Source: Comamonadaceae bacterium
GTDB taxonomy: Bacteria > Pseudomonadota > Gammaproteobacteria > Burkholderiales > Burkholderiaceae_C
Assembly: GCA_947448735.1 (NCBI GenBank)
Contig: CANFOS010000020.1
Span: 1-64,000, forward strand
Direction: 5' to 3'
Length of the DNA: 64,000 bases
The translations under genes and the position numbers were made by a program. The notes beneath the pieces were generated by a model. It had not been told where the DNA came from, ran no database searches, and worked only from the letters and a program-made list of their open reading frames with translations. Below are positions 1 through 9,697 of the stretch, piece by piece (the first letter of the stretch is position 1; every line of letters begins with the position of its first letter).

Positions 1-276
1 CTTGCGCGCGGCCTGTTCGCTGCTGGAGGTGGCTTGGTCCAGCCCCGAGAAGTAAGCACTGCTGCCGCGCACAAGGCGCACCGGTTGCAAGGCCAGCCAC
101 TGCACCGGGTACAGCGCGGTGCTGAGGGCCGAGCGAACCGGCTGCGTGATGCGAAAACGCACATCAGCCACCATCAGGAACAGCGACAACGCACTGAAAA
201 ACAGCAGTTTCGAAAGGGCCGACGGCCCTTGCTTGAAAAAAGGCGGTGGCGAGCGGTCAAGGGTTCCTAATGGCAT
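1..276 (-). CDS. mreC: Rod shape-determining protein MreC, N-terminal part (runs off the window)
   Basis: The reverse strand encodes 92 residues starting MPLGTLDRSPPPFFKQ and running off the left edge. A basic cytoplasmic stretch is followed by one hydrophobic segment at about residues 20-36 (KLLFFSALSLFLMVADV), then 'RSALSTALYPVQWL' and 'VRGSSAYF', a typical MreC beginning. MreC is a single-pass inner-membrane protein whose periplasmic coiled coil and beta domains organise the cell-wall elongation complex with MreB, MreD and PBP2. It starts 45 bp downstream of the mreB stop on the same strand, the classic mreB-mreC order. The start ATG is at 276-274. The rest of the protein cannot be judged. 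Confidence 0.9.
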   Translation of the reverse strand, partial: MPLGTLDRSPPPFFKQGPSALSKLLFFSALSLFLMVADVRFRITQPVRSALSTALYPVQWLALQPVRLVRGSSAYFSGLDQATSSSEQAARK

Positions 277-321
277 GTCTTGCTACCGCAGCGCTGATAG
301 GGGACGGATGCTCTGGACGGC

Positions 322-1494
<1,173 letters not shown>

Positions 1495-1503
1495 CTACCA
1501 GAC

Positions 1504-1530
1504 TTGATTTCACACCAAAGGCAGGATAAT
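1504..1530 (+). promoter_or_regulatory. Possible sigma-70 promoter for gatCAB
   Basis: TTGATT at 1504-1509 and GATAAT at 1525-1530 are separated by 15 bp. The -10 matches 5/6 of TATAAT and the -35 4/6 of TTGACA, but the spacer is shorter than ideal. It lies about 100 bp before gatC in the only intergenic space available. Speculative. Confidence 0.35.
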
Positions 1531-1552
1531 AACGCATCCCCCCTAGGGTAGT

Positions 1553-1566
1553 CCCGCATTTGCGGG
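1553..1566. promoter_or_regulatory. Short GC hairpin in the gatCAB leader
   Basis: CCCGCA-TT-TGCGGG is a perfect 6-bp inverted repeat with a 2-nt loop, between the putative promoter and gatC. It could be a leader hairpin or a binding site; nothing links it to a known regulator. The gatC ATG at 1634 has no recognisable Shine-Dalgarno sequence directly upstream (ccacccatctc). Confidence 0.3.
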
Positions 1567-1633
1567 TAAATTTGCTTTACACAAAGCCTGATTTCTCCCC
1601 TGTTTTTCGACCCGTTTTTATCCCACCCATCTC

Positions 1634-1933
1634 ATGGCACTGACAACCCAAGACATCGCAAGAGTCGCCAATCTGGCGCGACTGGAGCTGCGGCCAGACG
1701 AAACCGAGCGCGTTCTCGGCCAGCTCAATGGTTTTTTCACACTGGTCGCGCAGATGGCGGCGGTCAACACCGACGGCGTAGAGCCACTGGCGCACCCAGC
1801 CGCCATTTTGGGCGAAGTGGCCCTGCGCCTCAGGGACGACACACCCAATGAGCCCAACCTGCGCGACATCAGCCAGCGCAGCGCCCCGGCAGTAGAGCGC
1901 GGCCTGTTTCTTGTGCCCAAAGTGATTGAATAG
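1634..1933 (+). CDS. gatC: Asp-tRNA(Asn)/Glu-tRNA(Gln) amidotransferase subunit C
   Basis: A 99-residue small subunit of the heterotrimeric GatCAB enzyme, which amidates mischarged Glu-tRNA(Gln) and/or Asp-tRNA(Asn). The N-terminus '[17 protein letters not shown]' and the mid-region '[13 protein letters not shown]' are GatC hallmarks; GatC wraps around the GatA-GatB interface as a scaffold. It is the first gene of gatC-gatA-gatB, with 9 bp to gatA. Length is typical (about 95-100 residues). The start is the ATG giving MALTTQDIA, although no clear ribosome-binding site precedes it. Confidence 0.96.
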   Translation: MALTTQDIARVANLARLELRPDETERVLGQLNGFFTLVAQMAAVNTDGVEPLAHPAAILGEVALRLRDDTPNEPNLRDISQRSAPAVERGLFLVPKVIE

Positions 1934-1942
1934 GCCCATGAA

Positions 1943-3454
1943 ATGAGCACGAACCTTGATTTGCATGATTTGAGTGTCTTTGACCTGGCGGCCAAACTGG
2001 CCGCTGGCCACGTCAGCAGCGTCGAAGTGACGCAGCATTTTTTGAACCGCGTGAAAAGCGAACAGCTGGGCGCGTTTTTGGCGGTTGACGCCGATGTGTC
2101 GCTGGCCCAGGCCAAGGCAGCTGATCTGCGGCTGGCTGCGGGCGAACGCACGCCGCTGCTGGGCGTGCCGCTGGCGCACAAAGATGTGTTTGTCACACGT
2201 GACTTTGCGACGACAGCAGGCTCCAACATGCTGGCCAACTACCGCAGCCCGTTTGATGCCACCGTGGTCAGCAAGCTGGCCCAGGCGGGCATGGTGTCCT
2301 TGGGCAAGCTCAATTGCGACGAGTTCGCCATGGGCTCGGGCAATGAGAACAGCGCCTACTTTCCCGCCAAAAATCCGTGGGATACCAGCCGCATACCAGG
2401 TGGTTCATCGGGCGGCTCGGCCGCTGCTGTGGCAGCGCGCCTGATTCCAGCAGCCACCGGCACCGACACCGGCGGCTCAATTCGCCAGCCCGCATCGCTC
2501 AGCGGCATCACCGGCATCAAACCCACCTATGGCCGCTGCTCGCGCTACGGCATGGTGGCCTTTGCCAGCAGTCTGGACCAGGCCGGGCCGATGGCGCGCA
2601 GCGCACTTGACTGCGCCCTGCTGCTGTCCGCCATGGCCGGGCCAGACCTGGATCGCGACTCCACATCGCTGGACATGCCAGCGGTTGATTACGCTACTGA
2701 TTTAATAGCTTCTCACCCAAACAAACAGGGCGATTCAGCACCAAAACACCCTCTAAAAGGCCTCAAAATCGGTTTGCCAAAGCAGTTTTTTCGTGCCGGA
2801 TGCGCGCCCGACGTGCTGCGTGCCGTTCGCAGCGCGCTGGCGGAGTACGAAAAGCTGGGCGCCACGCTGATTGAGGTTGATTTGCCGCTCACCGAGCTGT
2901 CGATTCCGGTCTACTACGTCATCGCACCGGCCGAAGCCAGCAGCAACCTGAGCCGTTTTGACGGCGTGCGTTACGGGCACCGGGCTGCCAACTACACCGA
3001 CCTGACCGACATGTACAAAAAGTCGCGCTCTGAAGGCTTTGGCGATGAAGCCACCCGCCGCATCATGATTGGCGCCTATGTGCTGTCGCACGGCTACTAC
3101 GACGCCTACTACCTGAAAGCGCAAAAAATCCGCCGCCTGATCGCGCAAGACTTTCAAACCGCTTTTACCCATTGCGACATCATTGCCGGGCCGGTGTCAC
3201 CCACCGTGGCCTGGAAGATCGGCGACAAAAAAGCCGACCCGGTGGCCAACTACCTGGCCGACATTTACACCCTGTCGTCCAGTCTTGCAGGCTTGCCTGG
3301 CATGAGCGTGCCGGCAGGCTTTGGCGAGGGCGGCATGCCAGTGGGCTTGCAGTTGATTGGCAATTACTTCAAAGAGGCGCAGTTGCTGGGCGCTGCGCAC
3401 CAGTTTCAGATGGCCACCGATTGGCATCTGCGTCAGCCGGAAGGGTCGGTATGA
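1943..3454 (+). CDS. gatA: Asp-tRNA(Asn)/Glu-tRNA(Gln) amidotransferase subunit A (amidase)
   Basis: A 503-residue amidase-signature subunit that hydrolyses glutamine and channels ammonia to GatB. The catalytic Lys-cisSer-Ser triad is visible as K80 (LAHKDVF), S155 ([10 protein letters not shown]) and S179 ([12 protein letters not shown]), in the family spacing. Residues about 251-272 ([11 protein letters not shown] to APKHPL) form an insertion of ten or more residues between the usual '..DY..' and '[10 protein letters not shown]' segments. It coincides with a copy of the interspersed two-stem element at 2693-2757, so the repeat is translated here. The stop codon overlaps the gatB start (ATGA), implying translational coupling. 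Confidence 0.97.
   Translation: MSTNLDLHDLSVFDLAAKLAAGHVSSVEVTQHFLNRVKSEQLGAFLAVDADVSLAQAKAADLRLAAGERTPLLGVPLAHKDVFVTRDFATTAGSNMLANYRSPFDATVVSKLAQAGMVSLGKLNCDEFAMGSGNENSAYFPAKNPWDTSRIPGGSSGGSAAAVAARLIPAATGTDTGGSIRQPASLSGITGIKPTYGRCSRYGMVAFASSLDQAGPMARSALDCALLLSAMAGPDLDRDSTSLDMPAVDYATDLIASHPNKQGDSAPKHPLKGLKIGLPKQFFRAGCAPDVLRAVRSALAEYEKLGATLIEVDLPLTELSIPVYYVIAPAEASSNLSRFDGVRYGHRAANYTDLTDMYKKSRSEGFGDEATRRIMIGAYVLSHGYYDAYYLKAQKIRRLIAQDFQTAFTHCDIIAGPVSPTVAWKIGDKKADPVANYLADIYTLSSSLAGLPGMSVPAGFGEGGMPVGLQLIGNYFKEAQLLGAAHQFQMATDWHLRQPEGSV
2693..2757 (+). repeat. Two-stem interspersed element, copy inside gatA
   Basis: Begins GCTACTGATTTAATAGC (stem 1, GCTA...TAGC) followed by CACCC-aaacaaaca-GGGCG (stem 2). 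It lies in frame in gatA and encodes a stretch absent from typical GatA proteins. Same layout as the copies at 4960, 12614, 23670 and others. The right end is diverged and its boundary approximate. Confidence 0.6.
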
Positions 3455-4932
3455 GCACCACAACATCAGGGCTGGTTCAAGGCTACGAAGTCGTCATCGG
3501 CTTTGAAACCCATACCCAGCTGACCACGCAGTCCAAGCTGTTCAGCCGCGCCTCCACATCCTTTGGCGCGGAGCCGAACACCAACGCATCGGCGGTTGAC
3601 TTTGCGCTGCCCGGCGCGCTGCCGGTGATGAACAAGGGCGCGGTGCAGCGGGCGATTGAGTTTGGTTTGGCCGTCAATGGCCACATCGCCGAAAGCAGTG
3701 TGTTTGCGCGCAAAAACTATTTTTACCCTGACCTGCCCAAGGGCTACCAGATCAGCCAATTTGAAATTCCGGTGGTCCAAGGTGGGGCGGTTGAGTTCTT
3801 TTTGGACGGCGAGAAGAAAACTGTTCGTTTGGTTCGCGCGCACCTGGAAGAAGATGCGGGCAAGTCGCTGCATGAAGACTTTGCTGATATGACCGGCATC
3901 GATCTGAACCGCGCGGGCACGCCGCTGCTGGAGATCGTGACCGAGCCGGACATGCGGTCAACGGCCGAGGCTGTCGCCTACGCCAGAGAACTGCACAAGA
4001 TCGTGACCTGGATTGGCATTTGCGACGGCAACATGCAAGAAGGCAGCTTCAGGTGCGACGCCAACGTGTCGGTGCGCAAACCGGGTGACCCGCTGGGCAC
4101 ACGGCGCGAGATCAAAAACCTGAACAGTTTCAAGTTCATGCAGCAGGCGATGGACTTTGAAGTGCGCTGGCAGATTGAACAGCTTGAAGATGGCCACGCC
4201 ATACAGCAGGCCACCGTGCTGTTTGACCCGGACACGGGCGAAACGCGGGCCATGCGCAGCAAGGAAGATGCGGCGGATTACCGTTACTTTCCAGACCCGG
4301 ATTTGCCGCCGCTGATGATTGGGCGGGATTGGGTCGAGAAGACGCGGGCCGAAATGTCTGAGTTGCCGCGTGTGATGGCTGCGCGTTTTGTGGCCGACTA
4401 TGGTTTGTCTGAATATGACGCGGGACAGCTTACACAAAGCAAAGCGACTGCCGCCTATTTTGAAAGTGTCGCCGAAGCTAGCAAACAGCCAAAACTCTCA
4501 AGCAACTGGGTCATGGGGGAACTGTCGCGGCGCCTGAACGAAAGCGACAAGGGCTTCGAGCAAGTGCCGGTGAGCCCAGCTCGGTTGGCTGCATTGATTC
4601 GTCGTATTCATGACAGCACTATTTCAAATAGCGCGGCCAAAGAAGTTTTTGATGCACTTTGGAATGCAACTGGTGCACAGATTGATGATTCGGGCGCATC
4701 TTCAGTCGTTGATGACATCATCGAAGCCAAAGGCCTCAAACAAATCAGTGACGCCGGCGAGCTCGAAAAAATCATCGACGACGTTCTGGCCGCCAACGCC
4801 AAAAACGTTGAAGAAATCCGCGCAGGCAACACCAAAGCCATGAACGCACTGGTTGGTCAGGCCATGAAGGCGACCAAAGGCAAGGCCAATCCGGCGCAGG
4901 TCAATGAGTTGCTGAAGAAGAAAATCGGCTAG
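3451..4932 (+). CDS. gatB: Asp-tRNA(Asn)/Glu-tRNA(Gln) amidotransferase subunit B
   Basis: A 493-residue subunit that activates the tRNA-bound Glu/Asp carboxylate with ATP and receives ammonia from GatA. Recognisable segments are '[14 protein letters not shown]', '[14 protein letters not shown]', '[16 protein letters not shown]', '[11 protein letters not shown]', '[17 protein letters not shown]', '[19 protein letters not shown]' and '[13 protein letters not shown]', all GatB signatures. The C-terminal YqeY-like tail ([16 protein letters not shown] to [21 protein letters not shown]) is intact. The ATG at 3451 is set by the ATGA overlap with gatA; an open frame extends upstream to 3172 but is only the shadow of gatA. 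Last gene of the operon. Confidence 0.97.
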   Translation: MSTTTSGLVQGYEVVIGFETHTQLTTQSKLFSRASTSFGAEPNTNASAVDFALPGALPVMNKGAVQRAIEFGLAVNGHIAESSVFARKNYFYPDLPKGYQISQFEIPVVQGGAVEFFLDGEKKTVRLVRAHLEEDAGKSLHEDFADMTGIDLNRAGTPLLEIVTEPDMRSTAEAVAYARELHKIVTWIGICDGNMQEGSFRCDANVSVRKPGDPLGTRREIKNLNSFKFMQQAMDFEVRWQIEQLEDGHAIQQATVLFDPDTGETRAMRSKEDAADYRYFPDPDLPPLMIGRDWVEKTRAEMSELPRVMAARFVADYGLSEYDAGQLTQSKATAAYFESVAEASKQPKLSSNWVMGELSRRLNESDKGFEQVPVSPARLAALIRRIHDSTISNSAAKEVFDALWNATGAQIDDSGASSVVDDIIEAKGLKQISDAGELEKIIDDVLAANAKNVEEIRAGNTKAMNALVGQAMKATKGKANPAQVNELLKKKIG

Positions 4933-4959
4933 CTGGCCACTTGACCAGAGCGTGCGAAC

Positions 4960-5016
4960 GCTCCTGAATCAGGAGCTTCCAGCCTAAGCAATCATTGGCC
5001 TTCAGCCTCTTTTAAT
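4960..5016 (+). repeat. Two-stem interspersed element downstream of gatB
   Basis: GCTCCTGA-A-TCAGGAGC is a perfect 8-bp stem, followed by AGCC-taagcaatcatt-GGCCT as the second stem, then a T-rich tail (CTCTTTTAAT). It sits between the converging gatB and DUF4124 genes, where it may also act as a transcription end. Confidence 0.7.
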
Positions 5017-5040
5017 ACAAAACGGTCTTTTTGAGGGCCG

Positions 5041-5640
5041 TCAAGGCTTTTTCGGCACCGCAGGCTCTTGGGCAGTGCCTGCCGCCCCCCATTGCGACTT
5101 AAGCTTGACTTCCTCATCGTCAAACCGTTTGTTGATGCGGCTTTTCTCGGCATCCTGCTCGTCCACCAGACGCTTTTGCGCGGCGATGTTGGCGTCAGCT
5201 TCGTCCAGCCGCCGCTTCAGTGCAGCCGGTGCGTTGCCAGGGGTACTTTTGTAAAACGCCAGCTCGCTGACGATGCCCTTGCGGAACTCACCGAGCTCTT
5301 GCAGTCTTTTGACAGCGCCCGCACTCACCGCCGCGGACTGCGCCAGTGCCGCTGCGCGTTCTTTGTCGTGGCTGGCGCGGTCGGGATAGCGTGCCATCAG
5401 GGCGCGGTCGGTGGCGCTGGGCTGCGGTGCCAGCACGCGCTTGACCGTGCCCGACGGGTTCAACTCTTTCTGGACACGGTCCATGCACTCGGCAATCGGG
5501 CGGTCAGAGGTGAGCTTTCGGCCCTTGTCGTCGACGCACGAATAGATGGCCTGCGCCATCACGCTGCCCGACATCAGGCCCCACAGGAGCAAGGCTGCAG
5601 CGGACTTCAAAGCAGATATTTCGGCATGGTGATTTGACAT
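5041..5640 (-). CDS. Secreted DUF4124 domain protein
   Basis: A 199-residue exported protein. A signal peptide at about residues 12-31 (AAALLLWGLMSGSVMAQA) is followed by 'IYSCVDDKGRKLTSDRPIAECMDRVQKEL', the DUF4124 signature: a short beta motif with two cysteines. The rest is predicted helical and charged, with 'LDEADANIAAQKRLVDEQDAEKSRINKRFDDEE' resembling a coiled coil. DUF4124 proteins are common periplasmic or membrane-associated proteins of betaproteobacteria with no established function. It follows pyrE by 9 bp and is probably co-transcribed with it. Confidence 0.85.
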   Translation of the reverse strand: MSNHHAEISALKSAAALLLWGLMSGSVMAQAIYSCVDDKGRKLTSDRPIAECMDRVQKELNPSGTVKRVLAPQPSATDRALMARYPDRASHDKERAAALAQSAAVSAGAVKRLQELGEFRKGIVSELAFYKSTPGNAPAALKRRLDEADANIAAQKRLVDEQDAEKSRINKRFDDEEVKLKSQWGAAGTAQEPAVPKKP

Positions 5641-5649
5641 CCTGACACC

Positions 5650-6348
5650 TCAATTGACGCCGTAGCGTTCACGGTAAGCCGACACGGCCTGGTGATGCTC
5701 GCCCAGCGACGCGCCCTTTTCAGATGCCAGATAGTCCAGCAGATCGGTCAGGGACGCAATCGCACTGACCTGCAAACCCAGGGTCTTGGTGACATATTGC
5801 ACGGCGCTGTAGCTCACATCCTCGCCGTTTTCAATCGCTTTTTCTTGGCGGTCGAGCGCAATGGCCACGGCATGCGGCACAGCGCCCGCAGTTTGGATGA
5901 TGGCAATCGACTCGCGTACGGCGGTGCCTGCAGACATCACGTCGTCAACAATCAGCACCCGACCCCGGACGGGCGCGCCCACCAGCGTGCCGCCCTCGCC
6001 GTGGTCTTTGGCCTCCTTGCGGTTGTAGGCAAACGGCAGGTTACGGCCAAGGCGGGCCAGCTCAATGCTGACAGCCGCCGCCAGCGGAATGCCTTTGTAG
6101 GCAGGCCCGAAAATCATGTCGAACTGCAAGCCGTTTTTTTGTTCTTCGGCCAGCAACTGCCGCGCATAAAATTGCGCCAGGCGGCCCAGTTTGGCGCCGT
6201 CGTCAAACAGCCCCGCGTTGAAAAAATAAGGGCTCATGCGCCCAGCCTTGGTTTTGAACTGCCCGAACTTGAGCACGCCCGATTCGATGGCAAACTGCAC
6301 GAACTCATGCGCCAGTGTGTTGCCGCGATTAATCTCTTGCCCCGCCAT
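5650..6348 (-). CDS. pyrE: Orotate phosphoribosyltransferase
   Basis: A 232-residue enzyme of de novo pyrimidine synthesis converting orotate and PRPP to OMP. Visible are 'FKTKAGRMSPYFFNAGLF' (residues 31-48), 'IFGPAYKGIPLAAAVSI', the flexible-loop 'YNRKEAKDHGEGG' (108-120) and the PRPP-binding motif VLIVDDVMSAGTA (131-143). Length is normal. The start ATG at 6348 is only 12 bp from the divergent xth start, so the two genes have no conventional promoter space between their start codons. The DUF4124 gene follows at 9 bp. Confidence 0.96.
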   Translation of the reverse strand: MAGQEINRGNTLAHEFVQFAIESGVLKFGQFKTKAGRMSPYFFNAGLFDDGAKLGRLAQFYARQLLAEEQKNGLQFDMIFGPAYKGIPLAAAVSIELARLGRNLPFAYNRKEAKDHGEGGTLVGAPVRGRVLIVDDVMSAGTAVRESIAIIQTAGAVPHAVAIALDRQEKAIENGEDVSYSAVQYVTKTLGLQVSAIASLTDLLDYLASEKGASLGEHHQAVSAYRERYGVN

Positions 6349-6360
6349 AGGAGTTGACCC

Positions 6361-7164
6361 TTGTTTAAATTAACCAGTCTGAACCTGAACGGTATCCGTT
6401 CTGCCACCAGCAAGGGCCTGGAGGCTTGGCTGGAAAGTTACCAACCGGATTGTATTTGCGTGCAGGAGGTCAAAGCCCAAGCCGCAGACGTGCAGGGCAA
6501 GTTTGAAGCACTGGCCGGGCTGAAAGGTTATTTTCATTTTGCCGAGAAAAAGGGCTACTCCGGTGTTGGCATTTATTCAAAGCATGAGCCGAGCGATGTG
6601 ATCGTGGGCTACGGCTCGACAGAGTTCGACGCGGAAGGCCGCTACCTTGAGCTGCGCTTTGACAGGCCAGGCCGCAAAAACCTGCCCAAGCTGTCCATCA
6701 TCAGCGCGTACTTTCCAAGTGGCTCGTCTGGCCCCGAGCGGCAAGAGGCCAAGTTTCGTTTTCTGGCCGAGTTTTATCCGCACCTGCTGGCCCTGAAGCA
6801 AGAGCGCGACTACGTGCTGTGCGGCGACATCAACATCGCGCACCAGGAGATTGACTTGAAAAACTACAAAGGCAACAAAAAGAACAGCGGCTTTTTGCCT
6901 GAAGAGCGCGCCTGGATGACACGACTGCTCAGCGAAGCTGGCAAGGTGGACGTGTATCGCCAGTTGCAACCCAGCACCACCGACGCCGCTTACACCTGGT
7001 GGAGCAACCGGGGCCAGGCCTATGCCAACAACGTGGGCTGGCGGCTCGACTACCACCTGGCCACGCCGGCTGTGGCGGCACTGGCCAAGACCGAACACAT
7101 TTACAAAGAGCAGAAGTTTTCTGACCATGCGCCGATGACGGTGAACTACGAGTTGGCCTTGTGA
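6361..7164 (+). CDS. xth: Exodeoxyribonuclease III (AP endonuclease)
   Basis: A 267-residue exonuclease III-family endonuclease/exonuclease/phosphatase-fold enzyme of base-excision repair, cutting 5' of abasic sites and removing 3' blocking groups. Motifs are 'SLNLNGIRSA', the metal ligand E36 in 'CVQEVKA', 'GDINIAH', 'NVGWRLDYHLA' and the catalytic D255-H256 in 'FSDHAPMTV'. The start is a TTG at 6361 preceded by GGAG; no ATG fits the conserved N-terminus. Its stop overlaps the start of the next gene (GTGATGA context), so they are likely coupled. Confidence 0.95.
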   Translation: MFKLTSLNLNGIRSATSKGLEAWLESYQPDCICVQEVKAQAADVQGKFEALAGLKGYFHFAEKKGYSGVGIYSKHEPSDVIVGYGSTEFDAEGRYLELRFDRPGRKNLPKLSIISAYFPSGSSGPERQEAKFRFLAEFYPHLLALKQERDYVLCGDINIAHQEIDLKNYKGNKKNSGFLPEERAWMTRLLSEAGKVDVYRQLQPSTTDAAYTWWSNRGQAYANNVGWRLDYHLATPAVAALAKTEHIYKEQKFSDHAPMTVNYELAL

Positions 7165-7832
7165 TGAAAGCCATGATCAACCTGGTGGCCACCCGCCAAA
7201 AAGCCGGCGAGCCGGCCGAACTGCTGCGCTGGTACAACGACCATGTGACGCTGCTGATGGGTTTTGAAGACCTGGCAAGCGCAAGCTTGTACCGCTGCAC
7301 AGCGATTGATCAAGCTGCACCTGAATACGTTTGCCTTTACGACTTTCCCAGTCTGGCAGCCTTTGATGCTTTTGAAGCGAGCGTTGCCAAAGAGCGCGCC
7401 AGACAAGTCATGGCATCTGGCTGGGGCAAGCAAAGCCTAGAGGTTCTTCAGCGCAGCCAGTACCTGACGGGCGGCAAACGGATGGAGCCCACTTCTTCGA
7501 GTGAGCTGGGCGTTCACATTCAGTGCCTTGATGTCACGCCTGGCCCGGCCCAAGCTGCACATCAAGCTACCGATGAAGCTGACGACTTCAGGCGGTGGAT
7601 GTCAGACAGTCTTTATGTCGCGGCAGCGCGGACTGGCGTGAACCGTTACGCTTGGTATGCATCGCTTGATCAGCGGCAAGTGATCGTTCTGGCCAGCACA
7701 TCAACAACAATCAGTCCGGCTTGGCTCAGCTGGTGGGACTTACCGGCAAGCGACCCACTGGGCATAGCGCCCAGCGCCATCAAGGTGCATTGGCAAGCTG
7801 GCTACCAGCACCTGTCTGCCTGGTGTCGCTGA
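7164..7832 (+). CDS. Hypothetical protein, possible dimeric alpha/beta-barrel (EthD-like) repeat
   Basis: A 222-residue protein of unknown function starting MKAMINLVATRQKAGEPAELLRWYNDHVTLL. The first half resembles the dimeric ferredoxin-like (EthD/stress-responsive) barrel: an opening beta strand, a helix with 'WYNDHV', then 'YRCTAIDQAAPEYVCLYDFPSLAAFDAFEAS'. The second half has a similar but looser layout (ELGVHIQCLDVTP..., WYASLDQRQVIVLAS). No signal peptide or membrane segment is seen. Starts are GTG 7161 or ATG 7164; the ATG is used. It overlaps the xth stop and is probably co-transcribed with it. The fold is a weak inference and no function is assigned. Confidence 0.7.
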   Translation: MKAMINLVATRQKAGEPAELLRWYNDHVTLLMGFEDLASASLYRCTAIDQAAPEYVCLYDFPSLAAFDAFEASVAKERARQVMASGWGKQSLEVLQRSQYLTGGKRMEPTSSSELGVHIQCLDVTPGPAQAAHQATDEADDFRRWMSDSLYVAAARTGVNRYAWYASLDQRQVIVLASTSTTISPAWLSWWDLPASDPLGIAPSAIKVHWQAGYQHLSAWCR

Positions 7833-7847
7833 CACGTCGCCAAAGCC

Positions 7848-9596
7848 TTAAACCCCCGCCTGAATCCACTCCGCTGCTTTTTCAGCAATCATGAGCGTTG
7901 GTGAGTTGGTGTTGCCGCTGGTGATCAGTGGCATCACCCCGGCATCGACCACCCGCAGGCCCCTGATGCCGCGCACTCGCAGGTGCGAGTCAACAACCGC
8001 CATGGCGTCATCGTCGCGCCCCATCTTGGTCGTGCCGACCGGATGAAAAATGGTGGTCGCAATGTCGCCTGCCAGCGTGGCCAGTTCATCATCGGTTTGA
8101 AACTGCACGCCTGGCTTGAACTCTTCGGGCTGGTACTTGGCCAGCGCGCTTTGGCTGACGATGCGGCGCGTCACGCGCAGTGAATCAGCCGCGACTTTTT
8201 TGTCTTCCGCCGTGCTCAGGTAGTTGGGAGCGATGGCGGGGGCGTCTTCAAAGCGCGGGCTTTTGATGTTGACGCTGCCGCGGCTGGTCGGGGCCAGATT
8301 ACACACGCTGGCGGTGAAGGCGTTGAAGCTGTGCAGCGGCTCGCCAAACGCATCCAGCGACAGCGGCTGCACGTGGTACTGGATGTTAGGGTAGGCCTGC
8401 CCTGGGTCTGAACGGGTAAAGGCACCGAGCTGCGACGGCGCCATGCTCATGGGGCCGGTGCGCTTGAAGAGATATTCCAGACCAATGCGCGCCTTGCCTA
8501 GTGTGCTGCTGGCCAGCGTGTTGAGGGTTAAATTTTTAGCGCCGGTGATTTTGTACACCGAGCGGATTTGCAGGTGGTCCTGCAAATTGGCACCGACACC
8601 GGGCAGGTCTTGCACCACATCAATGCCATGCTGCTGCAGCAGCGCGCCCGGACCAATGCCCGACAGTTGCAAGATTTGCGGTGAGCCGATGGCGCCGGCG
8701 CACAAAATCACCTCGCCGATCAGGCCTTTAGCGGCACCTGAATCGCGTGTGGCCATGACCTGAATGCGCTCCAGGCCGGTCCACACCTCTACCCCGGTGC
8801 AGCGCTGGCTGCCATCGGGCTGCTTTTCAAGCAACACTTTGCAGACTTGGGCCTTGTTCCACATTTCAAAGTTGGGCCGGCCGTAGCAGGTGGGGCGCAA
8901 AAAGGCTTTGGCGGTGTTCCAGCGCCAGCCGTCTTTTTGGTTGACTTCAAAATAGCCCACGCCCTCGTTGTTGCCCCGGTTGAAGTCGTCGGTGGCGGGG
9001 ATGCCGGCCTGCACGGCGGCTGCAGAAAAAGCGTCCAGCACGTCCCAGCGCAGGCGCTGCTTGTCGACTTTCCACTCACCGCCCGCCTTGTGGTGGCGCA
9101 GCAGCTTTTGGTACGGGTTGGCCTTGTTTTGCATCAGCTCAGGGGCCGTGCCGAGCGCGCCATGAAAGGCGCTGGCACCCTTGTAATGGTGCTCATGCAG
9201 CTTGAAATAGGGCAAGCTGTTGTCCCAGCGCCAGGCCATGTCACCTGTCAGTTGCGCCCAGTCGTCATAGTTGTGGGCCTGGCCCCGCATGTAGATCATG
9301 CCGTTGATGCTGGACGAGCCGCCCAGCGTTTTGCCGCGCGGGTAACGCAAGGCCCGACCATTCAAGCCCACCTCTGGCTCGGTGTTGTACAGCCAGTCGG
9401 TGCGCGGATTGCCAATGCAATACAGGTAACCGACCGGGATGTGAATCCAGTGGTAATCGTCTTTTTTGCCCGCTTCTATCAACAACACTTTTTTGGACGC
9501 GTCAGCGCTGAGCCGATTGGCCAACAGACAGCCAGCGGTGCCGCCGCCCACGATGATGTAGTCAAAGATCAGCGGGTCGTCAGTGGTGTTTTGCAT
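7848..9596 (-). CDS. GMC-family FAD oxidoreductase (choline/alcohol dehydrogenase-like)
   Basis: A 582-residue glucose-methanol-choline oxidoreductase. The FAD-binding 'DYIIVGGGTAGCLLANRLS' near the N-terminus is followed by GMC signature 1 'GKTLGGSSSINGMIYMRG', signature 2 'GAIGSPQILQLSGIGP' and the C-terminal catalytic region 'TTIFHPVGTTKMG' with 'NTNSPTLMIAEKAAEW'. Such enzymes oxidise alcohols or choline; the substrate cannot be read from sequence. The ATG at 9596 gives MQNTTDDPLIFDYIIVG; an upstream in-frame start at 9650 would add an arginine-rich, non-conserved leader. No signal peptide. It is divergent from the MCE transport operon with about 100 bp between. Confidence 0.93.
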   Translation of the reverse strand: MQNTTDDPLIFDYIIVGGGTAGCLLANRLSADASKKVLLIEAGKKDDYHWIHIPVGYLYCIGNPRTDWLYNTEPEVGLNGRALRYPRGKTLGGSSSINGMIYMRGQAHNYDDWAQLTGDMAWRWDNSLPYFKLHEHHYKGASAFHGALGTAPELMQNKANPYQKLLRHHKAGGEWKVDKQRLRWDVLDAFSAAAVQAGIPATDDFNRGNNEGVGYFEVNQKDGWRWNTAKAFLRPTCYGRPNFEMWNKAQVCKVLLEKQPDGSQRCTGVEVWTGLERIQVMATRDSGAAKGLIGEVILCAGAIGSPQILQLSGIGPGALLQQHGIDVVQDLPGVGANLQDHLQIRSVYKITGAKNLTLNTLASSTLGKARIGLEYLFKRTGPMSMAPSQLGAFTRSDPGQAYPNIQYHVQPLSLDAFGEPLHSFNAFTASVCNLAPTSRGSVNIKSPRFEDAPAIAPNYLSTAEDKKVAADSLRVTRRIVSQSALAKYQPEEFKPGVQFQTDDELATLAGDIATTIFHPVGTTKMGRDDDAMAVVDSHLRVRGIRGLRVVDAGVMPLITSGNTNSPTLMIAEKAAEWIQAGV

Positions 9597-9697
9597 AGGT
9601 GTGTATTTTGCACGTGTAGGACAGCGCCCCCGCCGCTGTTTCGGGGGCACGAAACCAGCGTTTCACGGGTACCATGATTTTTTAAGGTCATCAGCCC

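Noticed and set aside
4604-4640. Inverted-repeat-like CTATTTCAAATAG in gatB as another two-stem element
   Set aside because: The encoded [18 protein letters not shown] is a conserved GatB segment, so the similarity is chance.
8847-9677. 276-codon plus-strand open frame
   Set aside because: Antisense to the GMC oxidoreductase.
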